A DNA stretch of 64,000 nt from Acetobacter malorum. GTDB lineage: Bacteria > Pseudomonadota > Alphaproteobacteria > Acetobacterales > Acetobacteraceae. The position numbers and the translations under genes were made by a program. Location: the NCBI RefSeq assembly GCF_002153605.1, contig NZ_JOPG01000022.1:107098-171097 (forward strand), given 5' to 3'. How positions within the stretch are numbered: the stretch's first letter is position 1; each line of letters starts with the position of its first letter. The notes beneath the pieces were generated by a model, which had not been told where the DNA came from, did not search any database, and worked only from the letters and a program-made list of their open reading frames with translations. Shown here piece by piece: positions 1-14,398 of this stretch.

Positions 1-1182
1 CCCGGCACTCTCGGCCAGTTTACGATGCAGGGCATCCCGCGCATTAGCCACGGCATGGTCCAGCACCTGCTTTTTCTCGCCACGCAGGGGATGAAGGATT
101 TCTACCTTGCGCTCACGCCGCAGCGTGAGTGCCTCCGCCAGCAAGGCCTCTTCCGGCAGTTCATGATTCACCAGCACCTGTGCCGGGCATGGCTTGTCAT
201 CATAAAACTGAGCGATGAAGGACGCCAGAATTTCTCCGGGTTCCTGATCCTGCGTATGGGCCGGGAAGAACGAGCGGTTCCCGTTATTACGACCACCCCG
301 GATGAAAAACACCTGAATGCAGGCCTGACCAGCTTCCTGCCAGATGCCGAACACATCAGCATTCTGCAGGGAGGCCGGATTAATCACACTGGACTCCTGC
401 ATCTGCGCAAGCGCGCGGATACGGTCCCGCATCGTTGCAGCCCGCTCAAAATCCAGAGCCTCGGCCGCCCGATGCATCTCCGCACTCATTTCCTCCCGCA
501 AGGCATGATCCTTGCCAGAGAGAAACTCACGCGCCTGCTCAACCAGCTTTGCGTAAGAGGCCTGATCAATCCGGTCCACGCACGGGCCGGAGCAGCGTTT
601 GATTTGATACAGCAGACAAGGGCGAGACCGACTGTTGAACACAGAATCCGCACAGGAACGCAGCAGGAAAACGCGCTGGAGCAGGTTAAGGGTCTGATTG
701 ACCGCCCATGCTGAGGCGAATGGCCCCCACAAGCTGGCCCCTTTCACCGGTTTGCCCCGATGCTTGGCAATCTGGGGGAACGGATGCCCATCTGTCAGCA
801 TCAGCCAGGGGTAGCTCTTGTCATCACGCAGCAGGATGTTGAAGCGCGGCTTCATGCGCTTGATGTAGTTGGCCTCAAGCAGCAGGGCTTCGGCCTCTGT
901 ATGGGTCGTGACAATCTCCATAGAGGCTGTCTCGGACACCATACGGCGCAGACGTTCTGGCAGGCGATTGACGTGCGTATAGGACGTCACACGCTTCTTC
1001 AGCGCCAGCGCCTTGCCCACGTACAGGACATCCCCCTTCTCACCCAGCATGCGATAGACGCCCGGTGAGAGCGGCATGGTTTTGAGCGCATGCCGGATAA
1101 CCTCCACCCCTTTCAGCGGGGCGGAAGGGTGCTTTTCTGCAGCATCAGAGGGGGTGATGTTTGGAGAATTTTCAGCTGTCAT
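1..1182 (-). CDS. uvrC: Excinuclease ABC subunit C (5' part, cut by window edge)
   Basis: UvrC makes the two incisions around bulky DNA lesions in nucleotide excision repair with UvrA and UvrB. The 394 codons present begin with a GIY-YIG nuclease domain (GVY at about residue 41, YVGKAL at about 54, with the following KKR basic residues). Next comes a cysteine set ending in KRCSGPC, the region reported to hold an Fe-S cluster in other UvrC proteins, and then a UVR motif (about residues 210-245, [13 protein letters not shown]) for UvrB contact. The family is usually about 600-650 residues, so the C-terminal RNase H-like and HhH domains lie beyond the left edge. The ATG at 1182 was chosen because the GIY-YIG domain follows after a normal short leader and a GAAAGAG stretch lies just upstream. 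A consensus DnaA box sits 40 bases upstream. Confidence 0.95.
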   Translation of the reverse strand, partial: MTAENSPNITPSDAAEKHPSAPLKGVEVIRHALKTMPLSPGVYRMLGEKGDVLYVGKALALKKRVTSYTHVNRLPERLRRMVSETASMEIVTTHTEAEALLLEANYIKRMKPRFNILLRDDKSYPWLMLTDGHPFPQIAKHRGKPVKGASLWGPFASAWAVNQTLNLLQRVFLLRSCADSVFNSRSRPCLLYQIKRCSGPCVDRIDQASYAKLVEQAREFLSGKDHALREEMSAEMHRAAEALDFERAATMRDRIRALAQMQESSVINPASLQNADVFGIWQEAGQACIQVFFIRGGRNNGNRSFFPAHTQDQEPGEILASFIAQFYDDKPCPAQVLVNHELPEEALLAEALTLRRERKVEILHPLRGEKKQVLDHAVANARDALHRKLAESAG

Positions 1183-1221
1183 CAGGCGCTCTTTCGAGAA
1201 AACAATTTCATCCACCGATTT

Positions 1222-1230
1222 TGTGGATAA
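1222..1230 (-). promoter_or_regulatory. Consensus DnaA box upstream of uvrC
   Basis: The minus strand reads TTATCCACA, an exact match to the DnaA 9-mer, 40 bases upstream of the uvrC start codon. It is a single box, so an origin is unlikely. Control of uvrC by DnaA is possible but unproven. Confidence 0.4.
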
Positions 1231-1374
1231 GTCTGTGGAAGAGCCGGGCTTGACACCCCGAAATCCGCAGATTTCCCGTGGTCCTGACGCATTGCATATT
1301 TTTTAGCCAAACAAAGCAACCTATTGATTTAAAACGATTTTATGTATCGCGCTACGTAACAGCCAGACCACACC

Positions 1375-1404
1375 TGACGACTTTATTGAAAATAAAGTCT
1401 GTCA
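1375..1404. repeat. Inverted repeat (hairpin) between uvrC and the dipeptidase gene
   Basis: Arms reading TGACGACTTTATT and AATAAAGTCTGTCA around a GAA loop give about 13 pairs with one bulged base. It lies about 45 bases past the dipeptidase stop on the minus strand. It has no T-tract, so it may be a transcript-end stabiliser or attenuator rather than a classical terminator. Confidence 0.4.
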
Positions 1405-1447
1405 AGAGTGGAAGTGGACAAATGCCACAAAAATCTGGTTGCGGTTT

Positions 1448-2536
1448 TCAGCCAATAGTCCCGGTTTGTTCCGCTGCAACCGCTTCGGCTCGGGCCAGCA
1501 GACGCATGAAATTTCCGCCCCAGAAAGCGGCAATCTCACTTTTGTCATACCCGCGCCGCAGGAGTTCCGCCGTCAGGTTCACCCCCTGCGTGGCGTTCTG
1601 CCAGTCTGCCAGCGCACCGCCGCCATCAAAGTCGGAGGAAATCCCGACATGCTCCACGCCAATCCGCCGCACCACATAATCAATATGGTCCACAAAATCG
1701 GATACGCCAGCCGAGCGCGCACCCGTCTCGTCTTTCGGCTTCAGGAAGGCAGGCATGGCGGTAATCTGAATAACTCCGCCGCTTTCTTTCAGTGCATCCA
1801 GCTGTTCGTCATCCAGATTGCGCGGGTGATCACACAGCGTCCGCACACAGGAATGGCTGGCCACCACGGGCACGGCAGAAGCCGTAACGGCCTGCAACAT
1901 GGTCTTTTTGGACGCATGAGAAACATCGATCAGCAGGCCCAGACGGTTCATTTCCCGCACCGCTTCACGCCCCAGCGCGGAAAGCCCACCATGATTTTCC
2001 GGCTTATCGCCCAGACTGGGCCGATGCACGGCCGCATCCGCCAGCGCATTATGCCCATTATGGGTCAGCGTCACATAACGAGCGCCTTTGGCACGGAACT
2101 GCGCCAGAACCGCCGGGTTATCCCCCATGGCGTAGCCGTTTTCCACTGCGGGAATGACCGCCAGAACCCCCGCTTCATACGCCGCTCTGATTTCTGCCAC
2201 GGTTGAACAGACGCGCGCCGTCACGCCGTTGTGCGTGCCCTGCATGCCGTTGATGACATCCAGCATGGCCAGACACTGCGCCTGCGCCTGCGCATGGCCT
2301 TCTGCATTCACCATCGCCTGCGCGATATAAGCCACAAAACATCCGGCAGACATGCCGCCCTTCTGCATCTTGGGCAGGTCAACACGGCGGGATTCCGTAT
2401 CCTCAAACGCATCACCCCGGTCCGGCCAGGGGATATCAATATGGCTGTCCAGCGTGAACAAAGCGCGATGCAACGCTTGTGCTTCGGAGGACGGAACGGC
2501 GGTCTGGCCCGGCTGAGCCTGTGAGGATGACGTCAT
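1448..2536 (-). CDS. Membrane dipeptidase, peptidase family M19
   Basis: A 362-residue zinc dipeptidase of the renal dipeptidase family, which hydrolyses dipeptides, often with broad side-chain or D-residue tolerance. The metal ligands of the family are all present: the HxD pair in DSHID (residues 32 and 34), a Glu in PAVENGY (about 129), His in DVSHAS (about 204) and His in VASHSC (about 228), with a late Asp in SSDFDGG. No signal peptide is evident, so it is probably cytoplasmic despite the family name. Length is normal. It is transcribed in the same direction as uvrC but is separated from it by 265 bases with a hairpin, so it is probably an independent unit. The natural substrate cannot be told from sequence. 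Confidence 0.93.
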   Translation of the reverse strand: MTSSSQAQPGQTAVPSSEAQALHRALFTLDSHIDIPWPDRGDAFEDTESRRVDLPKMQKGGMSAGCFVAYIAQAMVNAEGHAQAQAQCLAMLDVINGMQGTHNGVTARVCSTVAEIRAAYEAGVLAVIPAVENGYAMGDNPAVLAQFRAKGARYVTLTHNGHNALADAAVHRPSLGDKPENHGGLSALGREAVREMNRLGLLIDVSHASKKTMLQAVTASAVPVVASHSCVRTLCDHPRNLDDEQLDALKESGGVIQITAMPAFLKPKDETGARSAGVSDFVDHIDYVVRRIGVEHVGISSDFDGGGALADWQNATQGVNLTAELLRRGYDKSEIAAFWGGNFMRLLARAEAVAAEQTGTIG

Positions 2537-2637
2537 GAGAGAAAAATGGTCCTGTCAGTCAAGATTGCAAGGCGCATGCCCTGCTGTGCCTTCTCTTATG
2601 TGACTGTTTTTTCTTGCTCCGCAAACCCGGATGCGCA

Positions 2638-3444
2638 ATGGCTCAGCCCATGCGACTTGTAACCTGGAATATCAATTCCCTCCGCCTGCGCCTGCCCCGG
2701 CTTGAAGATCTCGTCACCGAGCTGGCCCCCGACATTATTTGCCTGCAGGAAACCAAGGTGCCAGATCCCCTCTTCCCTGAAGACGCCGTGCGCGCTCTGG
2801 GCTTTGAGCATCTGCATTACAAAGGCATGAAGAGTTATAATGGTGTCGCCATTCTCTCACGCCATCCCATTACACCGCTGGACAATCTGCCGGACTGGCA
2901 TGGCAAGGAAGATTGCCGCCATGTCGGGGCTGTTATCACCACGCCCTCCGGCCCCGTTGAGCTGCATGATTTTTATGTGCCCGCGGGCGGTGACATCCCG
3001 GACCCGGACGCCAACCCCAAATTTGCGCACAAGCTGGCCTTTGTTGAGGAAGTGACAGAGTGGTTTGAGGAGCGCAAACCGGCCCGCGCCATTCTGGTGG
3101 GGGACCTCAACATTGCGCCGCTTGAACATGATGTGTGGAGCCACAAGCAGCTTCTCAAAATTGTCAGTCACACGCCACCGGAGACGGAACGACTGAATCG
3201 CTGGCTGGAAACAGGCTTTGTCGACGCCATGCGGCATTTTATCCCGCCGCAGGAAAAACTTTATACATGGTGGTCCTACCGCAACCGGGACTGGGAAAAA
3301 TCCAACCGGGGCCGCCGTCTGGACCATGTATGGGTGACGCCGGATCTGGTCCCGAGCCTCACTGGCATGACCGTCGTGCGGGAGGCCCGGAACTGGACCA
3401 GCCCCTCCGACCATGTGCCCGTCGTGGTCGATTTCCAGTTTTAG
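2638..3444 (+). CDS. xthA: Exodeoxyribonuclease III
   Basis: An AP endonuclease and 3'-5' exonuclease of the EEP superfamily, acting in base excision repair. Recognisable motifs, in order, are WNINSLR, LQETKV with the metal-binding Glu, YNGVAILSR, GDLNIAP with catalytic Asp and Asn, and the C-terminal SDHVPVVV with the Asp-His pair. The length of 268 residues matches the family (about 260-270). The start is uncertain: ATG 2638 gives MAQPMRLVTW, ATG 2650 gives MRLVTWNI, and an in-frame TTG at 2614 is less likely. No strong ribosome-binding site separates them. It is divergent from the dipeptidase and convergent with tamB, with a strong hairpin between the two convergent genes. Confidence 0.95.
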   Translation: MAQPMRLVTWNINSLRLRLPRLEDLVTELAPDIICLQETKVPDPLFPEDAVRALGFEHLHYKGMKSYNGVAILSRHPITPLDNLPDWHGKEDCRHVGAVITTPSGPVELHDFYVPAGGDIPDPDANPKFAHKLAFVEEVTEWFEERKPARAILVGDLNIAPLEHDVWSHKQLLKIVSHTPPETERLNRWLETGFVDAMRHFIPPQEKLYTWWSYRNRDWEKSNRGRRLDHVWVTPDLVPSLTGMTVVREARNWTSPSDHVPVVVDFQF

Positions 3445-3452
3445 GAGGACCG

Positions 3453-3485
3453 TGTGAAGAGGCAGATATGTCTGCTCTCTTCACA
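3453..3485. terminator. Hairpin between convergent xthA and tamB
   Basis: Arms TGTGAAGAG-GCAGA and TCTGC-CTCTTCACA (one bulged T) around a TATG loop give 14 pairs. It starts 9 bases after the xthA stop. No T-tract follows on either strand, so it may serve as a processing or stabilising end for both convergent transcripts rather than a textbook intrinsic terminator. Confidence 0.45.
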
Positions 3486-3546
3486 GACCCAACACCCGAG
3501 CAAACGCTGACTAGTCCTCCGTGAACCGGTCATCCGCGCATATTCT

Positions 3547-7943
<4,397 letters not shown>

Positions 7944-7944
<1 letters not shown>

Positions 7945-9881
7945 CAGAACGTTTCCCCAAGACCGATGTACAAATCCCACTTATCGCCGCGATAGGCGCG
8001 GTTCAACGGCACCGCCACGTCCACACGCACTGGCCCAATGGGGGTGTAATAACGCACGCCACCACCGGCACCGACGCGGAGCGTGCCCGTAAAGGGCATA
8101 CTGCTGCTACCCACCTGCCCGGCATCCACAAACCCGGCCATGCCGAAGCTTTTGAACAGCCTCTGCCGGTATTCAATAGACCCGGCATCAAGTGATGTGC
8201 CGCCAATGGCATAGCGCGTACGCCCATATTGCGGCCCCACACCCTGCCAGCGATAGCCTCGCACCGTAGCGCTGCCACCGGCATACATGCGCTGGTCAGG
8301 CGGAATATCGTAGGTGGATGCCCCCTGAATGCTGCCAATCATCCCCCGCAGCGCAATAATGCTGCGCCCCGGCTTGCTGATGCCCAGATGATGAAGGTCA
8401 AAATAGGTCGAAGCCGACGCATTGAGGATAGCGAAAAAGGACGTACCACTCCCCTTATCCCCCAGCGAGACAGACGGCGTGGCGTTAATGCTGGCGCGGA
8501 CACCATGCAGAGCCGGCTCAATAGGGTTGCCTACACCCGTATTATCAAACGTCGCACCCAATGGAGCGGAGACAATTGTGTAGTCCCGGCTCACATTGAA
8601 CTGTTCGATATTTTCCTGTTCGGCTGCCAGCCCGAAATTGATGTTCCAGTTTTTATCAATTTTGCGGGTAATCCCGGCATTCACCAGAAACGCCGTCTGG
8701 CGATAAGACCAGAACAACTGGCGCAGCGCTTCAACCCGCACACTCAGGTTCTGGTTGCGACTATAAAAATCTGGCTTCATGAAATCCGCATACACATCAT
8801 AACCCAGCCCCTGCTGAGCAGAACCACCAAGGCCGGTAATGAGAGCCGTCAGCTTCAGGCGCTCGGCATTACCCAGAATGTTGTAATGCGTCCACGTCGC
8901 ACCCACACGGGCACCAAGGTCTGTTGAATAGCCTGCTTCCGCCCCCACGGAGCGCCGTTTGGCTTCCTTAAGCGTAAAATCCAGCGGCATGGTGCCATTG
9001 ACCGGCTTGGTAGAACCGTCCTTGACCGCCACGTTGGAAAACACACCCAGCGCGCTCAGGTCCTGCCGGGCCGCTTCAATCTTGGAAGGCTGATACAGAT
9101 CCCCCTCCTGCACGGTCAGCCTGCGGCGCACAAAAGGTTCATGCACACGCTGCAACCCGTCCACATCAATCTTGCCAATATTGAGTACTGGCCCGGCAGA
9201 GGCTGGATAGACAATATCCAGCGTATGCGTTTGTGGCTGGAGATAAGCACGCGGCTTGTCCACCTGCGCCAGCGCATGGCCTTCTTCCCGCCAGACGTCC
9301 AGCAGGTTGCCGCCACTGCCAAGCACATTCTGCGCCACGGCGTCCTGCCCGGTCTTCAGGCCAAAAGCCGTCTGCTGCGCCTGTGTCAGCACAACAGGAG
9401 TGTTGGTCTTCGGGTCCACGACCCTGATGGACCCAAGGTGATAAAGAGGCCCCTTCTGCACCTTGATTTCAGCAGTAACCTTTTCTCCAGCCGGCACGCC
9501 GCCCAGCCAGTCGGACAGGGCCGGAGACATCCCGTCGACCGTGACGGAATCCTTCTCCTTTGCCCGATGCAGGGAAATCTGCACCGTGCCTTCGTAATAG
9601 CCGTAACTTTCCAGCGCAGAACGCAGCCGGTCATATTCACTGCGCACGCGGCCAGCCAGCGCAAACGGCCCCACGGCATGCGTGGCCTGCAGGCTTAGCA
9701 AATCGGAGGAGGATTTCAGTGCGGCATCAAGATCCGCCTGCCCGGTGCCTGCCAGTTGCGTCACATAAGGCTGCGGGTCCGCAGCCCAGACGCAGCCAGC
9801 AGCAGCCCCCCACAGCGTCACGCCTGTCATCACACGATTCGCTGTCAGCACGAGGCCGTCCAGAACGCCTTTACTGCTCAC
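7944..9881 (-). CDS. tamA: TamA, Omp85/BamA-family outer-membrane protein
   Basis: A 645-residue Omp85-family outer-membrane component of the TAM complex. It has an N-terminal signal sequence ending near AAGCVWAA (about residue 34), POTRA domains over about 40-285 (for example GKIDVDGLQRVHEPFVRRRLTVQEGD), and a 16-strand-type barrel to the end, with the family's GGSATVRGY (the VRGY motif) at about 545 and a C-terminal aromatic residue (GLGETF). The GTG start has an AGAGGTG ribosome-binding site. It is the first gene of the tamA-tamB pair, with stop and start sharing one base. The order and coupling are what is expected for TAM rather than BamA, which would sit near lpxD/fabZ. Confidence 0.93.
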
Positions 9882-10014
9882 CTGCGCGCACCTCTGCTCT
9901 CACGGCCTGTCTCACTCTCCCTTCCCTCACGCGTCGTGCATCCCGCCTTTTCATGATCACAGCCTGCGTCTTGCCGCAGCACCATGACAAAAATGAGATC
10001 ATTTTCAGGTTTTT

Positions 10015-11244
10015 ATGGATTTCTCCGCCCCAGAGTCCCTTGTGCCATCTTGCAGGCATCTTGCGAAGCACGATTGTCCGAGTGCATCAGTTCGCGTTAT
10101 GAGAGCCTATGATTTGCCATTCCCGCCGCAAACCCAGCCTCTGCCTGTGCAAGGCAGACCCAAGATCATGAAGCGTGCCTCCCCCGCTCAGGCGCGGTTT
10201 TCCGAGACATCAGCCCCGCCGGGACGTGATATCCTGTCGCCCCTGCCATCATGGGTCGAAAAATGGTGCCAGGTCAGCAACCAGGTGCAAGGCGGCCTGC
10301 GGCTGGGGGCTATTACCCTGTGGGTTCCGCTCTCCGTCGGGTTTGAAGCCTGCCTCCTGCTGGTGCCGGGCACCGTCAAAATCCGCTGGACGCGAGTGAT
10401 CTGGGGCGTGCTGTGCAAGCTGCTGGGCCTGCGGATCCGGGTTATCGGTAAACGGGCTGGCACCGTGGGTGGCGCGCGGGCCCGAGCACGGGGGGAACGC
10501 CCCGTCATTTATATTTCCAACCACTCCTCATGGCTGGATGTGCTGGTGCTGGGCACATTGCTGCCGTCTGTGTTTGTGGCCAAAGGCGATATCGAGAAAT
10601 GGCCCATCATGGGGCTGGTCTCCAAAATTGGCCGGACCATCTTTGTCAGCCGCCAGCGCAGCACTACGGGACGTGAGCGTGATCTGATGATTCGCCGCAT
10701 GGTAGACGGGGATAATCTGGTACTCTTCCCGGAAGGCACATCGTCCGACGGCTCCCGCGTGCTGCCATTCATGTCCGCCTTCTTTGCCATCGCCAAACTA
10801 CCCCGGCTGCGCAATGGCGAAAAAAGCCTGCTGCCCATTACCTATGCACCCGGCATGTCCCCCATCATCCAGCCGGTGTCCGTTGTGTATGATGAGCTGG
10901 AAGACCTGCCCGTCTCCCGCCTGCGACGTCCGGTTTTTGCATGGTATGGCGATATGGATCTCGGCCCGCACCTGTGGCAGCTGGTGCAGTGGCACAAGTC
11001 CCGCGCCACCGTTGTCCTGCATGAACCGCTGGACCCGGAACTCTTCCCCAGCCGCAAAGCGCTGGCGCAGGCCGCATGGAATGCCGTCGCCCGCGGGGCG
11101 GCTGATCTGCGGCAAAACCAGAACCCGGCTCCACAGCCCGGCCGGTGCGAACCGTCAGAAATACCCAGCAACAAACCGCGTCTCATAAAACGTCTGCTTG
11201 ACAGACTACCCCCACGTTTTGCTTCATACCTGAAGATCCGGTGA
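10015..11244 (+). CDS. plsC: 1-acyl-sn-glycerol-3-phosphate acyltransferase (PlsC family)
   Basis: Likely acylates lysophosphatidic acid to phosphatidic acid in phospholipid synthesis, at the inner membrane. The acyltransferase motifs are clear: the HX4D motif in NHSSWLD (about residue 169) and FPEGTSSDG (about 239), with a hydrophobic segment at about 100-135. The frame is 409 codons, longer than the usual 240-300 residues because of a poorly conserved-looking N-terminus and a Pro/Arg-rich C-terminal tail. The start is open: ATG 10015 (AGG just upstream), ATG 10099 or ATG 10168. The residues before about 52 look like non-coding sequence, so the shorter forms are credible. It is divergent from tamA and could also be an acyltransferase for another lipid. 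Confidence 0.85.
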   Translation: MDFSAPESLVPSCRHLAKHDCPSASVRVMRAYDLPFPPQTQPLPVQGRPKIMKRASPAQARFSETSAPPGRDILSPLPSWVEKWCQVSNQVQGGLRLGAITLWVPLSVGFEACLLLVPGTVKIRWTRVIWGVLCKLLGLRIRVIGKRAGTVGGARARARGERPVIYISNHSSWLDVLVLGTLLPSVFVAKGDIEKWPIMGLVSKIGRTIFVSRQRSTTGRERDLMIRRMVDGDNLVLFPEGTSSDGSRVLPFMSAFFAIAKLPRLRNGEKSLLPITYAPGMSPIIQPVSVVYDELEDLPVSRLRRPVFAWYGDMDLGPHLWQLVQWHKSRATVVLHEPLDPELFPSRKALAQAAWNAVARGAADLRQNQNPAPQPGRCEPSEIPSNKPRLIKRLLDRLPPRFASYLKIR

Positions 11245-11371
11245 GGACCCTCTTTCATGGCGCACTGCCCCTCCGTTTACGGAAAAGCCTCTTGACCTCT
11301 GGCCTCACTGGCCTGATTTCCTCCCCCTGCCGTATGGAATGGGCCTGCGGCGTGCCGGAGCCCCTGCTGTC

Positions 11372-12757
11372 ATGACTGGACTTCCTTCTTCCTCCACCGC
11401 ACCACGCGGCCTGCATGTCATCACATGGGGCTGCCAGATGAACGTGTATGACAGCGCGCGGATGAGCGACGTGCTGCGCCCGCTCGGTTACCAGCCGGTG
11501 GACACGCCGGATGCGGCGGACATGATCATCCTCAACACCTGCCATATTCGGGACCGCGCGGCTGAAAAGGTCTTCTCCGAACTCGGGCGGCTGAGGAAGA
11601 TCAAGGACGCACGCGAGACCTCCGGCCAGCAGACCATTATTGCTGTTGCCGGCTGCGTGGCGCAGGCAGAGGGACAGGAAATTCTGGCCCGTGCGCCTTA
11701 TGTGGACATTGTGCTCGGCCCGCAGACCTATCATCGCCTGCCGGAAATGGTGGCCCGTGCCGCACGCGCTGGTGGCGCGGTGATTGAGACCGATTTCCCC
11801 GCGGAGCAGAAATTCGACTTCCTGCCAGACACCGCAGCACCGCAGACGCCCGGCAACCTCACCGCCTTCCTCACCATTCAGGAAGGGTGTGACAAGTTCT
11901 GCTCCTTCTGCGTGGTGCCCTACACACGCGGCGCAGAAGTCAGCCGGTCTGTTACCTCCGTTCTGGCGGAAGCACGCCGGATGGTGGAAAGCGGCGTGCA
12001 GGAAATCAGCCTGCTTGGCCAGAATGTAAACGCCTATCACGGGACCGGCCCGGACGGAGACGTCTGGGATCTCGCCCGGCTGGCTTACGCACTGGCTGCC
12101 ATCCCCGGCCTCAACCGCATTCGTTACGCCACATCGCACCCGCGCGATATGGATGACGCCCTGATTGCCGCCCACCGGGATCTGCCGGAACTCATGCCCT
12201 ACCTGCACCTGCCCGTGCAGTCCGGCTCCGACAAAATCCTGCGCGCCATGAACCGTGGCCATACAGCGGATGACTACCGGGAGATTGTCCGCAAACTGCA
12301 TGCGGCGCGGCCGGACCTCGCCTTGTCGTCTGACTTCATTGTCGGCCATCCGGGTGAAACGGATGAAGACTTTGAGGCCACCATGCAGCTGGTGCGGGAT
12401 GTCACCTTTGCACAGGCTTATTCCTTCAAATACTCCCAGCGCCCCGGAACTCCGGCCGCCGGTGCTCCGTTGCAGGTACCAGAGGATGTGAAAGACGCGC
12501 GCCTGCAAGCCCTGCAGGCCTTGCTGCGGGAACAGCAGGATGCTTTCAATCAGTCTCTGGTCGGGCAGACGGTGCCGGTCCTGTTTACGTCCGAAGGCCG
12601 CAAGCCGGGGCAGATTTCCGGGCGCTCCCCCTGGCTCCAGCCTGTGCATGTTACCGGCTCGCCTGATCTGATTGGCCGGGAAGTGCCGGTACGCATTACC
12701 GAACGCCTGACCAACTCTCTGAACGGTATTCTGGAAGAGGAGAAAGTTTACGCTTGA
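11372..12757 (+). CDS. miaB: tRNA-2-methylthio-N6-dimethylallyladenosine synthase
   Basis: A radical-SAM methylthiotransferase that converts i6A37 to ms2i6A37 in tRNAs reading UNN codons. Domains in order: the UPF0004 N-terminal domain ([22 protein letters not shown], with the three cluster cysteines), the radical-SAM CxxxCxxC in CDKFCSFC (residues 173-180), and a C-terminal TRAM domain. Length (461) is normal. ATG 11372 is preferred because GGAG lies 11 bases upstream; ATG 11339 would add 11 residues. It starts a tight run miaB-phoH-ybeY-corC, and the next gene's TTG start overlaps its stop. Confidence 0.96.
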   Translation: MTGLPSSSTAPRGLHVITWGCQMNVYDSARMSDVLRPLGYQPVDTPDAADMIILNTCHIRDRAAEKVFSELGRLRKIKDARETSGQQTIIAVAGCVAQAEGQEILARAPYVDIVLGPQTYHRLPEMVARAARAGGAVIETDFPAEQKFDFLPDTAAPQTPGNLTAFLTIQEGCDKFCSFCVVPYTRGAEVSRSVTSVLAEARRMVESGVQEISLLGQNVNAYHGTGPDGDVWDLARLAYALAAIPGLNRIRYATSHPRDMDDALIAAHRDLPELMPYLHLPVQSGSDKILRAMNRGHTADDYREIVRKLHAARPDLALSSDFIVGHPGETDEDFEATMQLVRDVTFAQAYSFKYSQRPGTPAAGAPLQVPEDVKDARLQALQALLREQQDAFNQSLVGQTVPVLFTSEGRKPGQISGRSPWLQPVHVTGSPDLIGREVPVRITERLTNSLNGILEEEKVYA

Positions 12758-13875
12758 GCACCATAGTCCAGCCCCTTTCCTCCGCTCCCTCCCTCTCTGG
12801 CGGCACCGCACCGGACAAACCGGTGACCTTGCTGTTTGAAGACAACACGCTGCTGGCCCGACTGGTGGGAGACCATGATCGCAATCTGCGACATCTGGAA
12901 GAAGGGCTGGATGTACAGGTCGCCCACCGCGGGAACCGGATCTCCATCAAGGGCACGCCGGAGCATGTCGCTCTGGCCCGCACAACGCTCAGCACACTTT
13001 ACCAGAAACTGGCCGCCGGGGGCGTGGTGGATGTCAGCATGATTGAGGCTGTCATCCGCATGACCCAACTGCGCGAAAGCACAAGGCACACCGATATGCA
13101 GCGTTCAGGCTCTGAGACCGCGACACCCTCCCCCGCACCCCGTTCTGACAACACCCCAACGCTCCCGGCCCTGAAAATGCGCCACGGCGTGATTGAACCC
13201 CGGTCCCCCGGTCAGGCCGCCTATATGCAGGCACTGGCTAAAAAGGAGATGGTGTTCGGCATTGGCCCCGCAGGCACAGGTAAAACCTATCTGGCCGTGG
13301 CGCAGGCTGTGGCCATGCTACAGGCCGGTTCGGTGGACCGGATCATCCTCTCCCGCCCGGCGGTGGAAGCGGGCGAGCGCCTCGGCTTTCTGCCCGGCGA
13401 CATGAAGGACAAAATCGACCCGTACCTCCGCCCGCTATATGACGCCCTGCACGATATGCTGCCGGGTGATCAGGTCATGCGGCGGATGGCGGCAGGCGAT
13501 ATTGAGGTTGCCCCGCTGGCCTTCATGCGCGGGCGTACGCTCTCCCACGCGTTCGTCATTCTGGACGAAGCCCAGAACACCACCATCGCGCAGATGAAGA
13601 TGTTCCTGACCCGTCTCGGGCCGGGTTCACGCATGGTGGTTACCGGAGACCTCACCCAGATCGATCTGCCTCCGGGCACGACATCCGGGCTGAAGGACGC
13701 TCTGGAAACGCTGGAAAATGTACGCGGTATCAGCATCACACAGTTTGACGCGGCAGATGTCGTACGTCACAGACTGGTCGCGCGTATTGTAGAAGCGTAT
13801 GATGCAAGGACGACGGCTCTCAGGGGATCGCCCCGTAACAATCGCCGTCAGGAGAACAATGGAACCGCCAAGTAG
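12754..13875 (+). CDS. phoH: PhoH-family ATPase
   Basis: A PhoH-like P-loop ATPase, a cytoplasmic family linked to RNA metabolism and commonly found beside ybeY. It has an N-terminal KH-like region (about 25-90, [15 protein letters not shown]), Walker A GPAGTGKT (about 171-178), the conserved [17 protein letters not shown] segment, Walker [10 protein letters not shown] (about 267) and the sensor region [12 protein letters not shown]. Length (373) is a little above the usual 320-350. The start is TTG at 12754, overlapping the miaB TGA by 3 bases, with GAGGAGAAAG just upstream. No in-frame ATG precedes the domain. Confidence 0.94.
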   Translation: MSTIVQPLSSAPSLSGGTAPDKPVTLLFEDNTLLARLVGDHDRNLRHLEEGLDVQVAHRGNRISIKGTPEHVALARTTLSTLYQKLAAGGVVDVSMIEAVIRMTQLRESTRHTDMQRSGSETATPSPAPRSDNTPTLPALKMRHGVIEPRSPGQAAYMQALAKKEMVFGIGPAGTGKTYLAVAQAVAMLQAGSVDRIILSRPAVEAGERLGFLPGDMKDKIDPYLRPLYDALHDMLPGDQVMRRMAAGDIEVAPLAFMRGRTLSHAFVILDEAQNTTIAQMKMFLTRLGPGSRMVVTGDLTQIDLPPGTTSGLKDALETLENVRGISITQFDAADVVRHRLVARIVEAYDARTTALRGSPRNNRRQENNGTAK

Positions 13876-14398
13876 CACAAGCCACGTTCACGCACGGAAC
13901 GTGGCTGGCCCGGAAAGTCTTGCCACGGCAGGGTTTTTCCCATCATGCGCGTTTGAAGAAACGCCGGAAATTCTGATAGAAGACCGACGGTGGCACTGCC
14001 ATGTGTCCCGCCCGAATCATCTGATACGGCGCGCACTGGCCGCCTGTGCAGGCTATGGCCGGCAGCCAGGCAGCGTTGTGCTCTCAACAGACCGCGCTGT
14101 GCGTGTCCTCAACGGGCAGCACCGCGGCAAGCACCGCCCCACCAATGTCCTGACATTTGACCCGCCCCCGGGTATTCCCGGCGGAGACGTTATTCTCGCG
14201 CTGGAAACAGTGCTGCGGGAGGCCCGTCAGTCCGGCAAATCCGTCAGCCACCATCTGGCACATCTGATCGTTCATGGCAGCCTGCATCTGGCTGGGTATG
14301 ATCATCATCAGGCGGGAGAAGCCCGCGAAATGGAAATGCTGGAAGCGCGCCTGCTCTCCCGGCTGCATATTCCCAATCCATGGAAGCCACGGGCATGA
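13859..14398 (+). CDS. ybeY: Endoribonuclease YbeY (rRNA maturation factor)
   Basis: A metal-dependent RNase needed for 16S rRNA 3'-end maturation and 70S quality control. The zinc motif HGSLHLAGYDHH (about residues 138-149) matches the family H-G-x-L-H-L-x-G-[YH]-D-H. The RPTNVLTFD segment (about 95) is also typical. ATG 13859 has a strong AGGAG 6 bases upstream and lies inside the 3' end of phoH (17-base overlap), so the two are probably co-translated. An upstream in-frame ATG at 13799 is unlikely. The 179-residue length is slightly longer than the family's usual 150-170. Confidence 0.95.
   Translation: MEPPSSTSHVHARNVAGPESLATAGFFPSCAFEETPEILIEDRRWHCHVSRPNHLIRRALAACAGYGRQPGSVVLSTDRAVRVLNGQHRGKHRPTNVLTFDPPPGIPGGDVILALETVLREARQSGKSVSHHLAHLIVHGSLHLAGYDHHQAGEAREMEMLEARLLSRLHIPNPWKPRA

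Noticed and set aside
1222..1404. Replication origin near the DnaA box
   Set aside because: Only one consensus box, no cluster, no AT-rich unwinding element and no dnaA, dnaN or gidA neighbours.
11255..12811. A 518-codon minus-strand frame opposite miaB
   Set aside because: Antisense shadow of miaB; no ribosome-binding site or domain.
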